NCBI RefSeq assembly: GCF_000208865.1
Contig: NC_018396.1
Coordinates: forward strand, 1,054,001-1,118,000
Direction: 5' to 3'
Origin: Neospora caninum Liverpool
Lineage: Eukaryota; Apicomplexa; Conoidasida; Eucoccidiorida; Sarcocystidae
DNA length: 64,000 nucleotides
In this document: positions 35,101-46,020 of the stretch, piece by piece
Position numbering within the stretch: the first letter of the stretch is position 1
Layout: each line of letters opens with the position of its first letter
Notes under the pieces: model-generated
Databases searched by the model: none
What the model was told of the DNA's origin: nothing
The model's input: the letters and a program-made list of their open reading frames with translations, nothing else
Translations under genes and position numbers: made by a program

Positions 35101-37052
35101 TCCCAGCGCGGTGTTGCATTGGGAAAGACAGCGAGAAGAAGTGCAGCAGGGAGAGAGACACGAGCAATCTGATTCGTGTTATAAAGGACACAGAAAGCCA
35201 GCAGTGATGAAGAAACCGGTATTTTATAGGTGGCGCCTGCAGAACACGGGGACGGCGAGAGGGACATGATTCCGCTCGTTGCAAGAGAGCGCAGCCCACA
35301 GATTTCCCCCCGTGAAACCAGAGCACACCGCTCATGCACGGAATTCAATCAGGTGACGCCCAAATAGCAGACGACTTGAGATGCACGCCGCACATCTCTC
35401 AGCACTCTCCGCCTTCCTCTCAAGCTTTCTCGACATGCCTCCATACCGAACCACACAAGAAGCAGCCTACGACCCACAGTGTATCAGGGTGCTCAGCCAC
35501 AGTAATACTCCCATTGTGCGCTATATATATATATATACTTTTGGGTGATGTATACATTTTGGTTCTGCATAATGTCGAGTCTATATTGTTTCCCAAATCT
35601 ATAAATACATATGTGTAGACACAACTGCACAAACGTAGATGCACACGTGGTACTGAGGTAGCTGTGAGACAGTAGCGGGAACAACAGCCTGTATCCCGTT
35701 GGGGTACATCTTGCAACCTCGTCGCAATTGTTTCGCTCAGCATACGACACACGCCGCTTCAAAGCATCCTGCGCACACTTGCTTTCGGTATAGATCCAAT
35801 CGAATATGCCCGCATCTACACTGTCACTGCTCTCTCTATGTGAGAAACGAATATATACATGCTAACAGATTTACATACCAGCAAGTATCTTTGAGCGAGT
35901 CTCGGTTTGAGAGGTTTTCCTGCTGTCGTCCCCCCGATAGAGTTGTCAGTATGTGTATTTACGTATAGAAGTATATATAGATCCCTAGGTGCATACACGT
36001 ACCGCATACGTTGCAGGAGGCAGTCTACAACTCGTGGTGGGACACACACATACAGAGAGTTCTATTCGTCATGTGTTGCAGCATTGTCGAAGCAGTTTAT
36101 GTCTAGTCAGCCGGACAAAATTCACATATGCATCCACACATAAATATAAATTTATGTTTCATGCGAAGCGCCAGTGCGGCATCTGCTATTTCTTTTTTCA
36201 TCCGTCGGTATGCCTGTGAGTAGTACGGGTGGCCAAATCTGGCTGTGACATCCTGGTAACATGAAGACTACCACTCCACCGTTCTGTTCGAGGATCTCCA
36301 AAGAGTGTTCAGTGAGTCTGAAACGTGATATCATCTCCCCAGCACGGCCCGTTTCGGCGAATCGGCAAGCAAGCATGCGAATGTTCGGTAGCGAAAGAAG
36401 TGCTGAAACTCAGTATCCCTTTTTCGTGACATAACGTGTCTTTATATATGTCGTATGCGTAGGCACCGTGAAAAAAAGTTATGGACGCGGAGAAGCAAAG
36501 AATCCTTCAGGTCGACAAGAGCGAGAAGAGAAGGCGTCCTCTCAGAGCAACCCTGTACCATAATTACACCCGCACGCTCCCTCTTCATTCGGACGCCCAG
36601 GAACAAAGACAAATAGGTCACGAGAGCGGTTTCTGTCGTACAAAGCCGCCTCCTTCACGGTCTCTTCGAGTCCCCCCGTCAAGTGCATGTCCCTCTTTCC
36701 CTCGACATATCCCTCGGGGCTCGCGCTGTGCGCGTTCATTCTCTGATCACCACAAGTACACTGCACAACTCGAGAGGTATCCACATCCCTCTGGGTCCCA
36801 GCAACTGTTTGCTTTCTCCCTCCGCTTGTTCTCCGTTCGCCACGTTTTTTCGCGCCACCCTTCCATGCGCAAATGCCTCCTGTTGCGGCACTCTTCCCGC
36901 TCTTCCCTCTCTCCTCACCGCCCGTAAACCTCTCCACTTCCTGCGCTTTCTGTTTGTTGGTGTCGCGCCGCCTTCCCTCCCTCAATCGCCTTCTGCCTCT
37001 CTCTGTCCCTTGCTGTCCCCTGTCTCCTCCAGTCCACCTACCTTTTCTCGAG
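32190..37052. other. intergenic region between GDE start and SSXT-gene stop
   Basis: This 4.9 kb contains the GDE promoter side and the 3' end of the SSXT gene. Just upstream of the GDE ATG (32400-32480) lies a purine-rich imperfect repeat of AGGAGAGATAA type, pyrimidine-rich in the sense of transcription. The stretch 33.1-36.4 kb is more A+T-rich, with many ATATGTATA-like words. A direct repeat CCAACAGGTTCGGGGT occurs at 34470-34500 (partial). No open frame resembles a known protein and I see no RNA gene. Confidence 0.6.
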
Positions 37053-40000
37053 CTAGCGACTTCGGTAAGACCCGGGCATCGGGCCGCCGTTGGGTGGAAA
37101 GGCCGCATGCGCGAAGGCATTGAAGTTCGCATGCGTGTGGCCGAGGCTCTGAGGAAGGAGACAGCCAGACTGCGACGCCTGCTGGTCACTCAAAACGCCC
37201 AAGGGCGACGGATGCCCTCGAGACGCGGCATGCACGCCCACCGATTCGCCCGGTGCAGAGGGGAGCGAACCCAGCTGGCCGGGAGCGCTCGGAGGGATGC
37301 TCAGCTGAGGGGACAGCGAGGCGAGCAGCGACGCGTTAACGGTGTGTTGCAGCGGAGCAGAGAAAGGCGCATGCAACGGCGCGGTAGACGGAAGGGCGGC
37401 AGGGTGGAGATACGGCGCGGTGGCAGTCAACTGCGTTTCGTCAGGCTTTTGCGTAACCACTGGCTTCGGTGGGTCGCCACCGGCACGGCCACAAGGTGTA
37501 TGGACACCTGAAGGCGGCACGGGTGCGGGACACGTCTGAGGCGTTTGGAATCCCGGCCCGACCACCCCAGGCACAGGCGCCGTTCCGTGCTCTGCCACGA
37601 ATCCAGCCGGCACCCGCGAGGACGGAAACTGACCAACTTTCTCCTCTGGCATCAGCTGCCGATCCCCAGGAGACGAACGCAGAGAAGACGAAACGGACAT
37701 CTCCGGAACTTGGAAAGACGGCGCAGCAGACGCAGATGAAAGTACATCGGAGGAAAGCGGAGAGGCTGCCGCCGCGCTGGCGAGGGGAATGCCCTGAGGA
37801 GGGCACGAAGGCGCCGGTGCAGCAGACGCGCTCGCAGTGGGTTTTCCAGAGTCCGTCCGCGGGCCGGGAACTGAACCGGACGGCGCATCCGGTGTCTCTA
37901 CACCGCCACTCCCAGGTGGAGGGGCGACCTCCTCGTTCTCCTTTTTCGGCGCAGTCTTTGGTGGAGGCGGAGCTGCGAAAAGCAAAACGCGCGACACAAC
38001 AACGAGCATCCGGCGGTCCGGATGTGGCGAGGGAATCCACTGAAGCCAGCGCGCGAAAGAGTGAAAGAGAACTAGACAGAGGGAGCTACAGGCAAAGAGC
38101 AAGAGGGAAAGACGCCGACCAAGTTGAGCAAGCTATGACTAGGGAGACAACGCTTGAGCCTCTCACGCTTCACATCTGCGAGGCTCCTTGAGGTCAGTGA
38201 AACGGTCCCCAGCCCGTGACACTCTCGATCTTTGTGCGCCTTCTTCGAGGTGAATGTACACCATACATGCGTCTATGCACATCTATACACGCATGCATCT
38301 GCACGGATATATGTATATATATATATATACATATATGTGGATTCACGTGGAACTAGAAGCAAAGGGAAGTTGATCACTTGTAGGTCTTTTCAGGAGAGAA
38401 CCGTACGCGGTTTCACATGATGGTCGACTGCCTTGGTAAGGTAAACGAAAATCTGCTGAGGGGTCTTGGTGCACACTGCAGCTGAGAGTTGCCTGAGATC
38501 TAGGGAGAGAAAACGACAGGGAAACGGCACTTGGATGCATGCACCACGCGGATAGGAGCCGGGGCCTTTGTGAGAAGCTGTGCAGACTCCATGCACTGTG
38601 CATCTACGTGCACAGACGTGGATATACATAGATCGATGCGGAGACTTAGACACGCATAAATACACACATATATAGGTAGATCCGATACAAATGCATGTGT
38701 ATTGACAGAGAGAGGAAGACCCACAAACGAAGACGACGGAGACAACTGTATAACGTTGTCGATCGCGACACAGGGCCCGTATATATGAGAACCGCCATAC
38801 AATTGCGAGAACAGTTGAGACATCAGCTGCAGGTCCGCTTGAACAGGTCTGAGTATCGCCTTAGGAGAAGGAGGCATTTCCCAAACGAGCGTACACAGCA
38901 ACGGATTCCCATACACCTGCAACGGTACGCCGCCGTGGATCTAGACGATTCACTAGTGTTTCCCTTCCATACCAAGGATTCGAAATCAAACAACGACGAA
39001 TAGTGTGTTTTCTGTGGCATTGCGCACGCAAAAGTACCAAACGTTCGCTCGTCTACCGATCTACATCTCTACACATGTATACATCTATTCATTCCCACAT
39101 ATGCACCTGTATACTCACATACGTATGCACATGTGTACGTTGTGCTTGGAAAACGTCGGTGTGTGCATCTCCGTCTGTCTAATACGCCCTGTGCTGCCTC
39201 CTGCCGGCTGTATATAGAGATTGTGTTCGTTTTCTTCTCCGTTCGGACCTAAGTTCGGCGTTCGCAGGGCGTGATGCAGACGCTGGAGCTCCTCGTGTGA
39301 CCAGAAGTCGCTGTTCGCGCGGAAGCGTTGCTCGACTTGCGCAAGGTCCTCAGCTCTGCCTTTCGAAAACCCAGTCTGGTTACTTTGCGGCGGTTGCTGC
39401 AAACGAAGACAAGAAACAGCGACAAACCAAGACAGATAACTGCGGAGAAGTGGACATAGATAGACACAGGGAGACGAGCCGTATCTCGAACGCAGTTTAA
39501 AGGAGACTGTTGTTCGAAGAAGAGAAGCATGACACGACATACGTACAGCGCATGTAGGCGCGATGTGACGCGAACCGAAATCGCTTAAGACACAGACGCG
39601 AATCTGCCAGTCGCCAAAAAGAAAAAGCGCCAAGGAGAGACACCTGGGGAAACGCCCAGAGCGAGGTAACAGCGAACTGCAACGATCTTCATCTGAAGCA
39701 GAAACGGAGCAGCTCCACGAGGAAAGATAAGCCGCGGGGTCTCCTGCGGCGGTTTGAAAAAAAGTGTCCGGTTCTTGCCTGGTCTGCCAGCATCGCCAGA
39801 AAGAACAAGTTCTGCTGAAGACGCTCGAAGAAGCAGACGGCCTCGTCGTAGCGTCCACTCTATAGGCAGCAGTCAGGACGAAAACAGACGAAAATGCCAA
39901 AAGCGTTCACAAAACAGCGTCGATCGCTGCGGAGGTCGATTGAAAGACGGAGACCGCGGTTTCTTCAACGGAGCGTCTGTCTCGCGTGCACACTCAGGAG

Positions 40001-41438
40001 AGAACGGAGAATGCAATAGCAGACTTCTTTCCGACGAAGAAAATCGGGCGCGCTTTTCTCCACTCCCGTGCTTCCTTCTCGATGGCGTGGTTTTTCGACG
40101 GTGTTGTTGCTTTCATATCCGAACTCTCACCGAGAGATTTTCGTGGACGGCAAAGAGCATCTGGTCGTTTTCCAGCAGCTTCGCTTCAATGAGTCTCGAC
40201 ACCGTCTCCGCACAGAACGCCATGTCTTCCTGCAACGAGTCGCCGCTTTGCGAAGGCAAGTGTAACGGCGGAGCGACGGCGTACTCTGGCGGCGAAGAAG
40301 CCGATGTCGACACTTGCACTTTGCACGGCTTCTCGGCGCCAGCTTCCGGGCGAAGCAGAAACTGGGGAGTTCCGCTGATGCCCGGAAAGGCGCGGTCGTG
40401 GAGAGGAAACGGCGGCGGCAAGGACGCCGGAGATGGCGTGGGAGGAGCAGAGACTGCGGGAGCAGCAAGATGTTGCTGAGCTCCGGCGCACGGATGAGAC
40501 GAGAGAGAAGACGCGAAACTCTGAGAGGCAGCTTGCGCGGAGACCGACGACGACATCTCGTGGACAGACACAGGCGCGGGGTGGGAAGAAGAGAGAGAAG
40601 GGAGAGAAGACGAGAGAGAAGCAGGGAGAGAAGAGAGAGAAGAAAGAGGAGGAGGGAGAGAAGAAGGGACAGAGGAAGGGAGAGAAGAAGGGATACGAGA
40701 AGAGGCGAGAGGGAGTCCCGTCGCCGCGTGGTGACTAGCTGCCTCTCGTGGTTTCCCAGTTGCCGCCGTGGACGGCGGACGAAGCGGCGGGGCCGGCATC
40801 CCCGCCGGTCCGCCGGTTCGACCGCTAGTTGGGCTCCTGGGCCCGTCTTCGTCCCTGCCCCGCTTGGTGGGAGAGCAGGGGGTCCCAAGGGAGGCGTCGC
40901 CTCTCGAAGCGGAAACCATCTTAGGAAGGAGAGCCGAAGATGCTTGACGCTCGGCACCCGCCTCCTGCTGGCGATCGTCTTCGTGTCCGGACACCCCAGC
41001 CAGCTTTGCCTTTTCCCCAAGCGAAGAAGGGAGAGACGGCGCGGAGGTTGGAAACTGTGCAGAAAGAGCAGGGTGTTCACCCGTCGCGGGGGCAGTTACG
41101 CGCTCGGGGCCATCACGGCTTCCTGCTGTCTGTACACCCGAGGCCTGACAGCTGAGGTGGTCCCCAGCACTTCCATTTCTAGCAAGCGCGGAAGAAATCT
41201 CCTCAGTTGGGAGCGCACCGTCCACTCTTTCTGGAGGCGCATCTTGAGGAGGAACGCGTCTTTCCAGTTCCTTTGAAGACTCAGACAGGCTCGCCTCCAA
41301 CAGACTTTCGGTGGGCTCTGCTGGAGCCCCGTCGGGCCCCCGCTTGCTTTCGGGGGATGCCGCCTGTCCGGCAGAAGATTCCTCCCCGCCATCGACAAGG
41401 GCGTCAAAGAATGCGTCGATATCTTCGAGCGTCGCCAT
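37053..41438 (-). CDS. SSXT (SS18/GIF-like) domain protein, probable chromatin co-activator
   Basis: Minus-strand exons: 41438-40131, 39859-39779, 39396-~39139, probably 38916-38793, and 37972-37053 (stop TAG). Exons 1, 2 and 5 are firm. The end of exon 3 and all of exon 4 are weakly supported (donors GTACAC and GTTCTC). The protein starts MATLEDIDAFFDALVDGGEE, followed by ~380 residues rich in Ser, Pro and Ala. The SSXT helical domain begins in exon 1 (FCAETVSRLIEAKLLENDQ, VHENLS) and continues in exon 2 (SGRYDEAVCFFERLQQNL, FFLAMLADQ) and exon 3 (QPPQSNQTGF). This matches human SS18 and plant GRF-interacting factors, which bind SWI/SNF-type remodelling complexes through this domain. The C terminus is Pro/Ala/Ser-rich, as in SS18-type activation tails. 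The intron after ADQ begins GCAAGA, a GC-AG intron. Role in this organism is inferred from the domain. Confidence 0.78.
37495..37508. repeat. quasi-palindrome GGTGT-ATGG-ACACC
   Basis: Strict copy of the dispersed motif with 6-bp arms (AGGTGT/ACACCT), in the last exon of the SSXT gene, encoding SGVHTP. Confidence 0.9.
41125..41138. repeat. quasi-palindrome variant GCTGT-CTGT-ACACC
   Basis: Copy of the dispersed motif in exon 1 of the SSXT gene, encoding SGVQTA on the minus strand. Confidence 0.85.
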
Positions 41439-44400
41439 CCTCACGGGACCTGGAAATGCGGATTACTACACGTACGGGAAACGCTCTATTTGCAGGTGAA
41501 TTCCATCTTGACCTAGAGACACGTGGACCAAGTTGCGTATACACAGACACACGTGTAGACGCAGGTCTGTGACGGAGGCAAAGCAACGAGGCCAATGCAG
41601 ATCACACGTCTCTGCAGAAACAGACGGACACAGATTTAAACGGGAGAGAGGCAGGAGGAACACCCCGGTCAGGAAAGCAAGGAGAGAGAGACGAGAAAGA
41701 TGTACCGTGCCAGGAAAGATGGGAATGTGGAGAAATGCGGAAGAGGAGTGCAACGAGAGACTGTTGAGTGGTTGGTTCGCGTCAAATGGGTTAAAATCTT
41801 ACAAAAGGGAAGGAAAAGTCGCTCGCTTTCGCGGTTCAGGCGACACCGAGAGGGAACTCTTGGGTCTGCCTCCGGGCCCCCCCCCCCCCCGGCATTCCGG
41901 GATCTTTTACCCAGACAGAAGCAGAAAAGGAAACACGGGAGGAAGTAAAAAAAGCTAGCTCGGAAATCGCCACGACCCTTTCAAAGAGATGCGTGCGGAA
42001 TGTCGCTCGGATGGCGAAAGGGAACAGAACGCGAGGACTCGCGAAGCCGGAGAGCTGCCAAAACCCAGCGACTCGGCACCTTGGACGAGATTTCTGGACC
42101 AGAGGAAAAGCACAGAAGAGCGTTTCGAGAGGAGAAGCGCACCGTATGAACGCCTCTGGAGTGAAGGGACAAAGAGAAAGAAGCCGCAGCGAAGAAGAAA
42201 AAAGTCGGAGGGCACACATGCAAAAAATTATTTCGCCGGCACGCTTTTGGGTCTCGTCCGAATGAAGCGAGAGCGCTGCGCCGGTTGGGAATACTTGCAC
42301 ACCCGGGGCGTCGCGAGGAGATCCGGATCTGAGAGTGAAGCTTTTTTGACAGAACTTTTCCCCCAACACGATATGTGAGCTGGCAAGCACTTCAGCACGC
42401 GTTTTCATTCCCAAGAAAACGAGAATCGGGTGTATTTCCTCTGTGGCCGTTGAACGTGGGGTCTGGGTCGTGGCCCCAGGCGACCTCGTTCATGGATTCG
42501 AGGCCAAGTTGCCGAATGTCCCCGACGACGATGGATCTTTTACACACACGTAAATTCAACTCCAGCAATGCTCTTTCAAGGACGTGTAACGCTGTATCGT
42601 TCTGACGGCGTGGGAACCACGTTTTCTGTGCACCCGAACGCGCGGAGCGTGAGGATGCAGAGCGGCAGCTCGATGCTGTGTGAACAGTTTTCGTCACACA
42701 CAAAAAAGAGTGTGTAGAGACATACAGAGGAGGAAAGGCTGCATGGCTTTTGAGAGCACGTCTCGTTCACAGTCGTTTGCCTCAGGTGGTGGCCTTGTGG
42801 ATAGCGGACAAAGAGCACTGAGAGCTCTTCGATCTACGGGGGCTCGCAGGACGGGGAGGACGCGTGGAGACGGCAAGTCGAGGTCTCGTTCATTGCAGTG
42901 CGAAAGCGGCTCGCCTGTGGCTCGGAAAGGCTTAGAGACGGCAGGTGCAAGAAAGAAGAGCCCCTCCAGTGGGGTGTACGGACAGCTGCGTGCGTGTGCC
43001 GGGAAAAAGCCCCTGCAGCTCGCCAAACTTGTGATTTTTAGCATGGAATTCCAGGAGTTCCAAGTCCACTTCCATATTTTCTAGGGCGCACACAGCCACG
43101 ACTTGCTTCCACTCTCAGACGCGTACTCAGAGCCATCACGCACATTCCAACTGGAACGGAAGCGCCTTTTTCTGCAGAGACGCTAGGCGGTGAGTTTGAG
43201 GGAATCAGCCTCACGATGTGAAGGGCAGTTGGTGAACGTGGGTTTAATGATTTGCTGCATGCAACGTCCAAGCAAAAATCCCCTCTTCTGTCGTTTTCTC
43301 AAGAGTTTCCCTCTAAACCAGAGGGAACTTTGCCCCGCGAACACGAGGGCTCCGCCGAAAGGACGAAACACAGTCTCAAGGGATGTTAGAAAAAGGAACA
43401 CACCAGCAAAACGCACAGCAACCGTATAGTTCGAGCCCATTTGATATCGTCAAAGAGAAGGAATCCTGGACGGGGAACGGTGTGTGCGTCAGAGGCTTCT
43501 CGGCAGCAAACACCAATAGCCATTCGTATACGTAACTTTAACAGAAAGACCAGAACGTGCTGGAGAGGTTTTCTCACGTAAAAGGAAAGGATGCTTGCCG
43601 GACGCCTCCGGCGAGACAGTGACGAACAAGGGGAGATATGAACAGCAGGGTGGGGAACGCAAAAAATACGTGTTTAGGCACGACGACGACAAACACGAGC
43701 ACCACAAAGTGGATAGGTTTAAGCGCAGAAGAGCCAAGTCCGCTATGCATGGCGAGAGGCGACAGACGTCTATTTGTCTTCGAGAAGGAGACGGAGGAGA
43801 CAAGCAAAGTGCCGACAAAGGACACAAGGCGACAGTAAGTAAACTTGGAGGGGCACGGCAAACCGGGATCTCCGAAAGCATAAGATGATGGCTGTTCTAG
43901 CGTCGATAGCGCTTTGCTCTCGAAACGAATCCTCTTCTCTTTTTCTGGTTCCCTCATTAGGCATCAAACCAGCCCTGGGCCAGTCAGAGCTGTTCCTTTT
44001 CGGTTTGCAAATCCGGAGGAGAAATGCAGAACTGCCCGAGAGTTGGCAAACCCTGAAATCATCGAGGGGAAACGATACGCGGCTTGTGGCTGCGCCTAAA
44101 GAAGGCGTAGAGAAACTATCTAGCACACAATCGCGTGATCGATACATGCAAATACATGTATATAAATACAGATATGTATATATATATGTATATATACGGT
44201 TTTCTGTAGGTCTGGGAGAACTGAAGAGTTCGTGTTCCTGCTCTATTATGTATGAGAGACGCCTATTTCCTTGCGCCAAGTCAGAATGTGGAACGCGCTG
44301 TATTTTTCATGACCGTTCACATCCATGCAGCCTTCCCTGTGTGTGCTCAGGAAGAGCACCGTTTTTTGCACGCCTCTCTTTCGCTTCCGTCGCCCTACGG

Positions 44401-46020
44401 GTAACGCATCTTCTGTAAGCCAGTGTCCCCTACCATCATGTGTAGACTTTCTCCAAACTTGCATCTGGTTATATATGCGCTTTTATCTTCATTTGCATCT
44501 CTTTTTGCGCACGGATGTCCTCCTTAAAAAAAACTCTCCGTACTTGCGTGTGTCGAGATGTGTGTTGGCCACCACTGTGCTTGCATGCACCCCCCGCGGG
44601 AGTCGACTGCGGTCCACGTCTCCGGTGTCTTGCTCCGGCAAGAATTCCCGATACTTCTTGCAATGGGTTTTTTCTTTGAACGAAGGACATCTTCCGCATA
44701 TCTGCGGGAATCTCTAGTCTTTCTGTCTACGCATAGACCGCCACAGCATGTGAGCAACAACCGTGCTTCCGTCCGAAACTCCCGATGCTTGCAGGCTGCG
44801 TGTCTCGCTCTCGCCGCGTTCTTTGTCCCCTCCTTTTGCGTTCCGTTTTCCTTCGGCAAACACTCAAAGCGCCGTTTCGTCTCTTTTTGAGCCTTCTCAG
44901 CGGAGAGTCTTTCCCGTTTTGATGTGTCTGTGAACACTTTTCGCACGAGAAGGAGGGGAAGAGCACCCCCCTTTCCTTGTTCACAAGACCTACCCGCAAC
45001 AACCTCGTCCTCCCCGTTCCGTCCCATCATCCTCAGGCGGTGTGGCGTCACCAAGCGTTCGGCTTTTGCATTTTAAAGCATGCTTAGCCCTTTCCTGCCT
45101 CAACCGCTTCCACATCTATTCAAAGGGTCAGCCGCTTGAAGAGATTTCCTCTCACGGGTCGGCGGGACGCGCACAACCCCACGTAAAAAAAACACCCAAT
45201 CTCCCAGAACCAGACCGCCACAAGCATGGCAGCCTCCTTTGGGAAAAGCAGAGGGACGGTCGAAAGAGAGTGAGCGAGGAGAATTTACACACTCTCTACT
45301 GCTCGAACTGCTCTTGTGGGTGTATATACACTCATCAAAGCATGCGGCTGTCGGCCTCCTGCCCATGCGTGCGTGATCGACAGGTGGACCCAGCAGCCAC
45401 TTCTGCCAAAATGTACCGATGTCGCTAACTGTGTGTATATGTTTGAAAGACGTACACATATTTCTCTTCATATATATGCATATATATTTATATTTGTGTG
45501 TGTCTGCGTGGAACCGCTGTCAGATTGATGTGTAGTTTGTTCAGGCATGGCGTGATAGCACGTGCCTTTTTTCCGGAGCACACACGGCTGCCGGGATTCC
45601 TTCTCGACACTTTTCGTTCACAGCTTGTTGTCTCGCTCGTCCACATTTCCGCCGCAGAGGGTTCCCTTTTCGGCTGCGGAGAGGCACGGAGATGAAACTG
45701 GAGTTCTTCGTCTCCCCTCGATGCACCTTTTCACTGGCGCACCGACCACGGCTCGCACGCCTGCCTTTCTTCTCCTTTCCCTGTTCTCTCTCTCCTCCTG
45801 TGCATCTGTACATAACCATATCTTTAGCTGCACAGACGACCAGGCGCCCGTCAATGTAGACTGTGGCTGTGTGCATCCTTTCCGTCTTCTATTGCCGTAT
45901 GCATCCACGTGTATGTATCTAGATATCCTTATACGTATATATGCAGAGCGATACGCACGCGCCGATTTTGTGGTCAGATTTTTAGGAGCTTTCCGACTCC
46001 CACTTTTCGGCTGAGGCCCT
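41439..46020. other. divergent intergenic region, SSXT gene / ORC3
   Basis: This 4.6 kb lies between divergent start codons and should include two promoters and 5' untranslated exons. It has a 14-C run at 41877-41890, a TA-rich tract at 44165-44200, and quasi-palindrome copies at 42973 and 45319. Open frames up to 177 codons occur but show no domain or compositional sign of coding. Confidence 0.62.
42973..42986. repeat. quasi-palindrome variant GGTGT-ACGG-ACAGC
   Basis: Copy of the dispersed motif in the SSXT/ORC3 intergenic region. Confidence 0.85.

Noticed and set aside
33000..36500. Possible mitochondrial-DNA fragments (NUMTs), common in Toxoplasma nuclei
   Set aside because: The stretch is more A+T-rich, but I could not recognise any cytochrome b or cox coding; a BLAST against the mitochondrial genome would decide.
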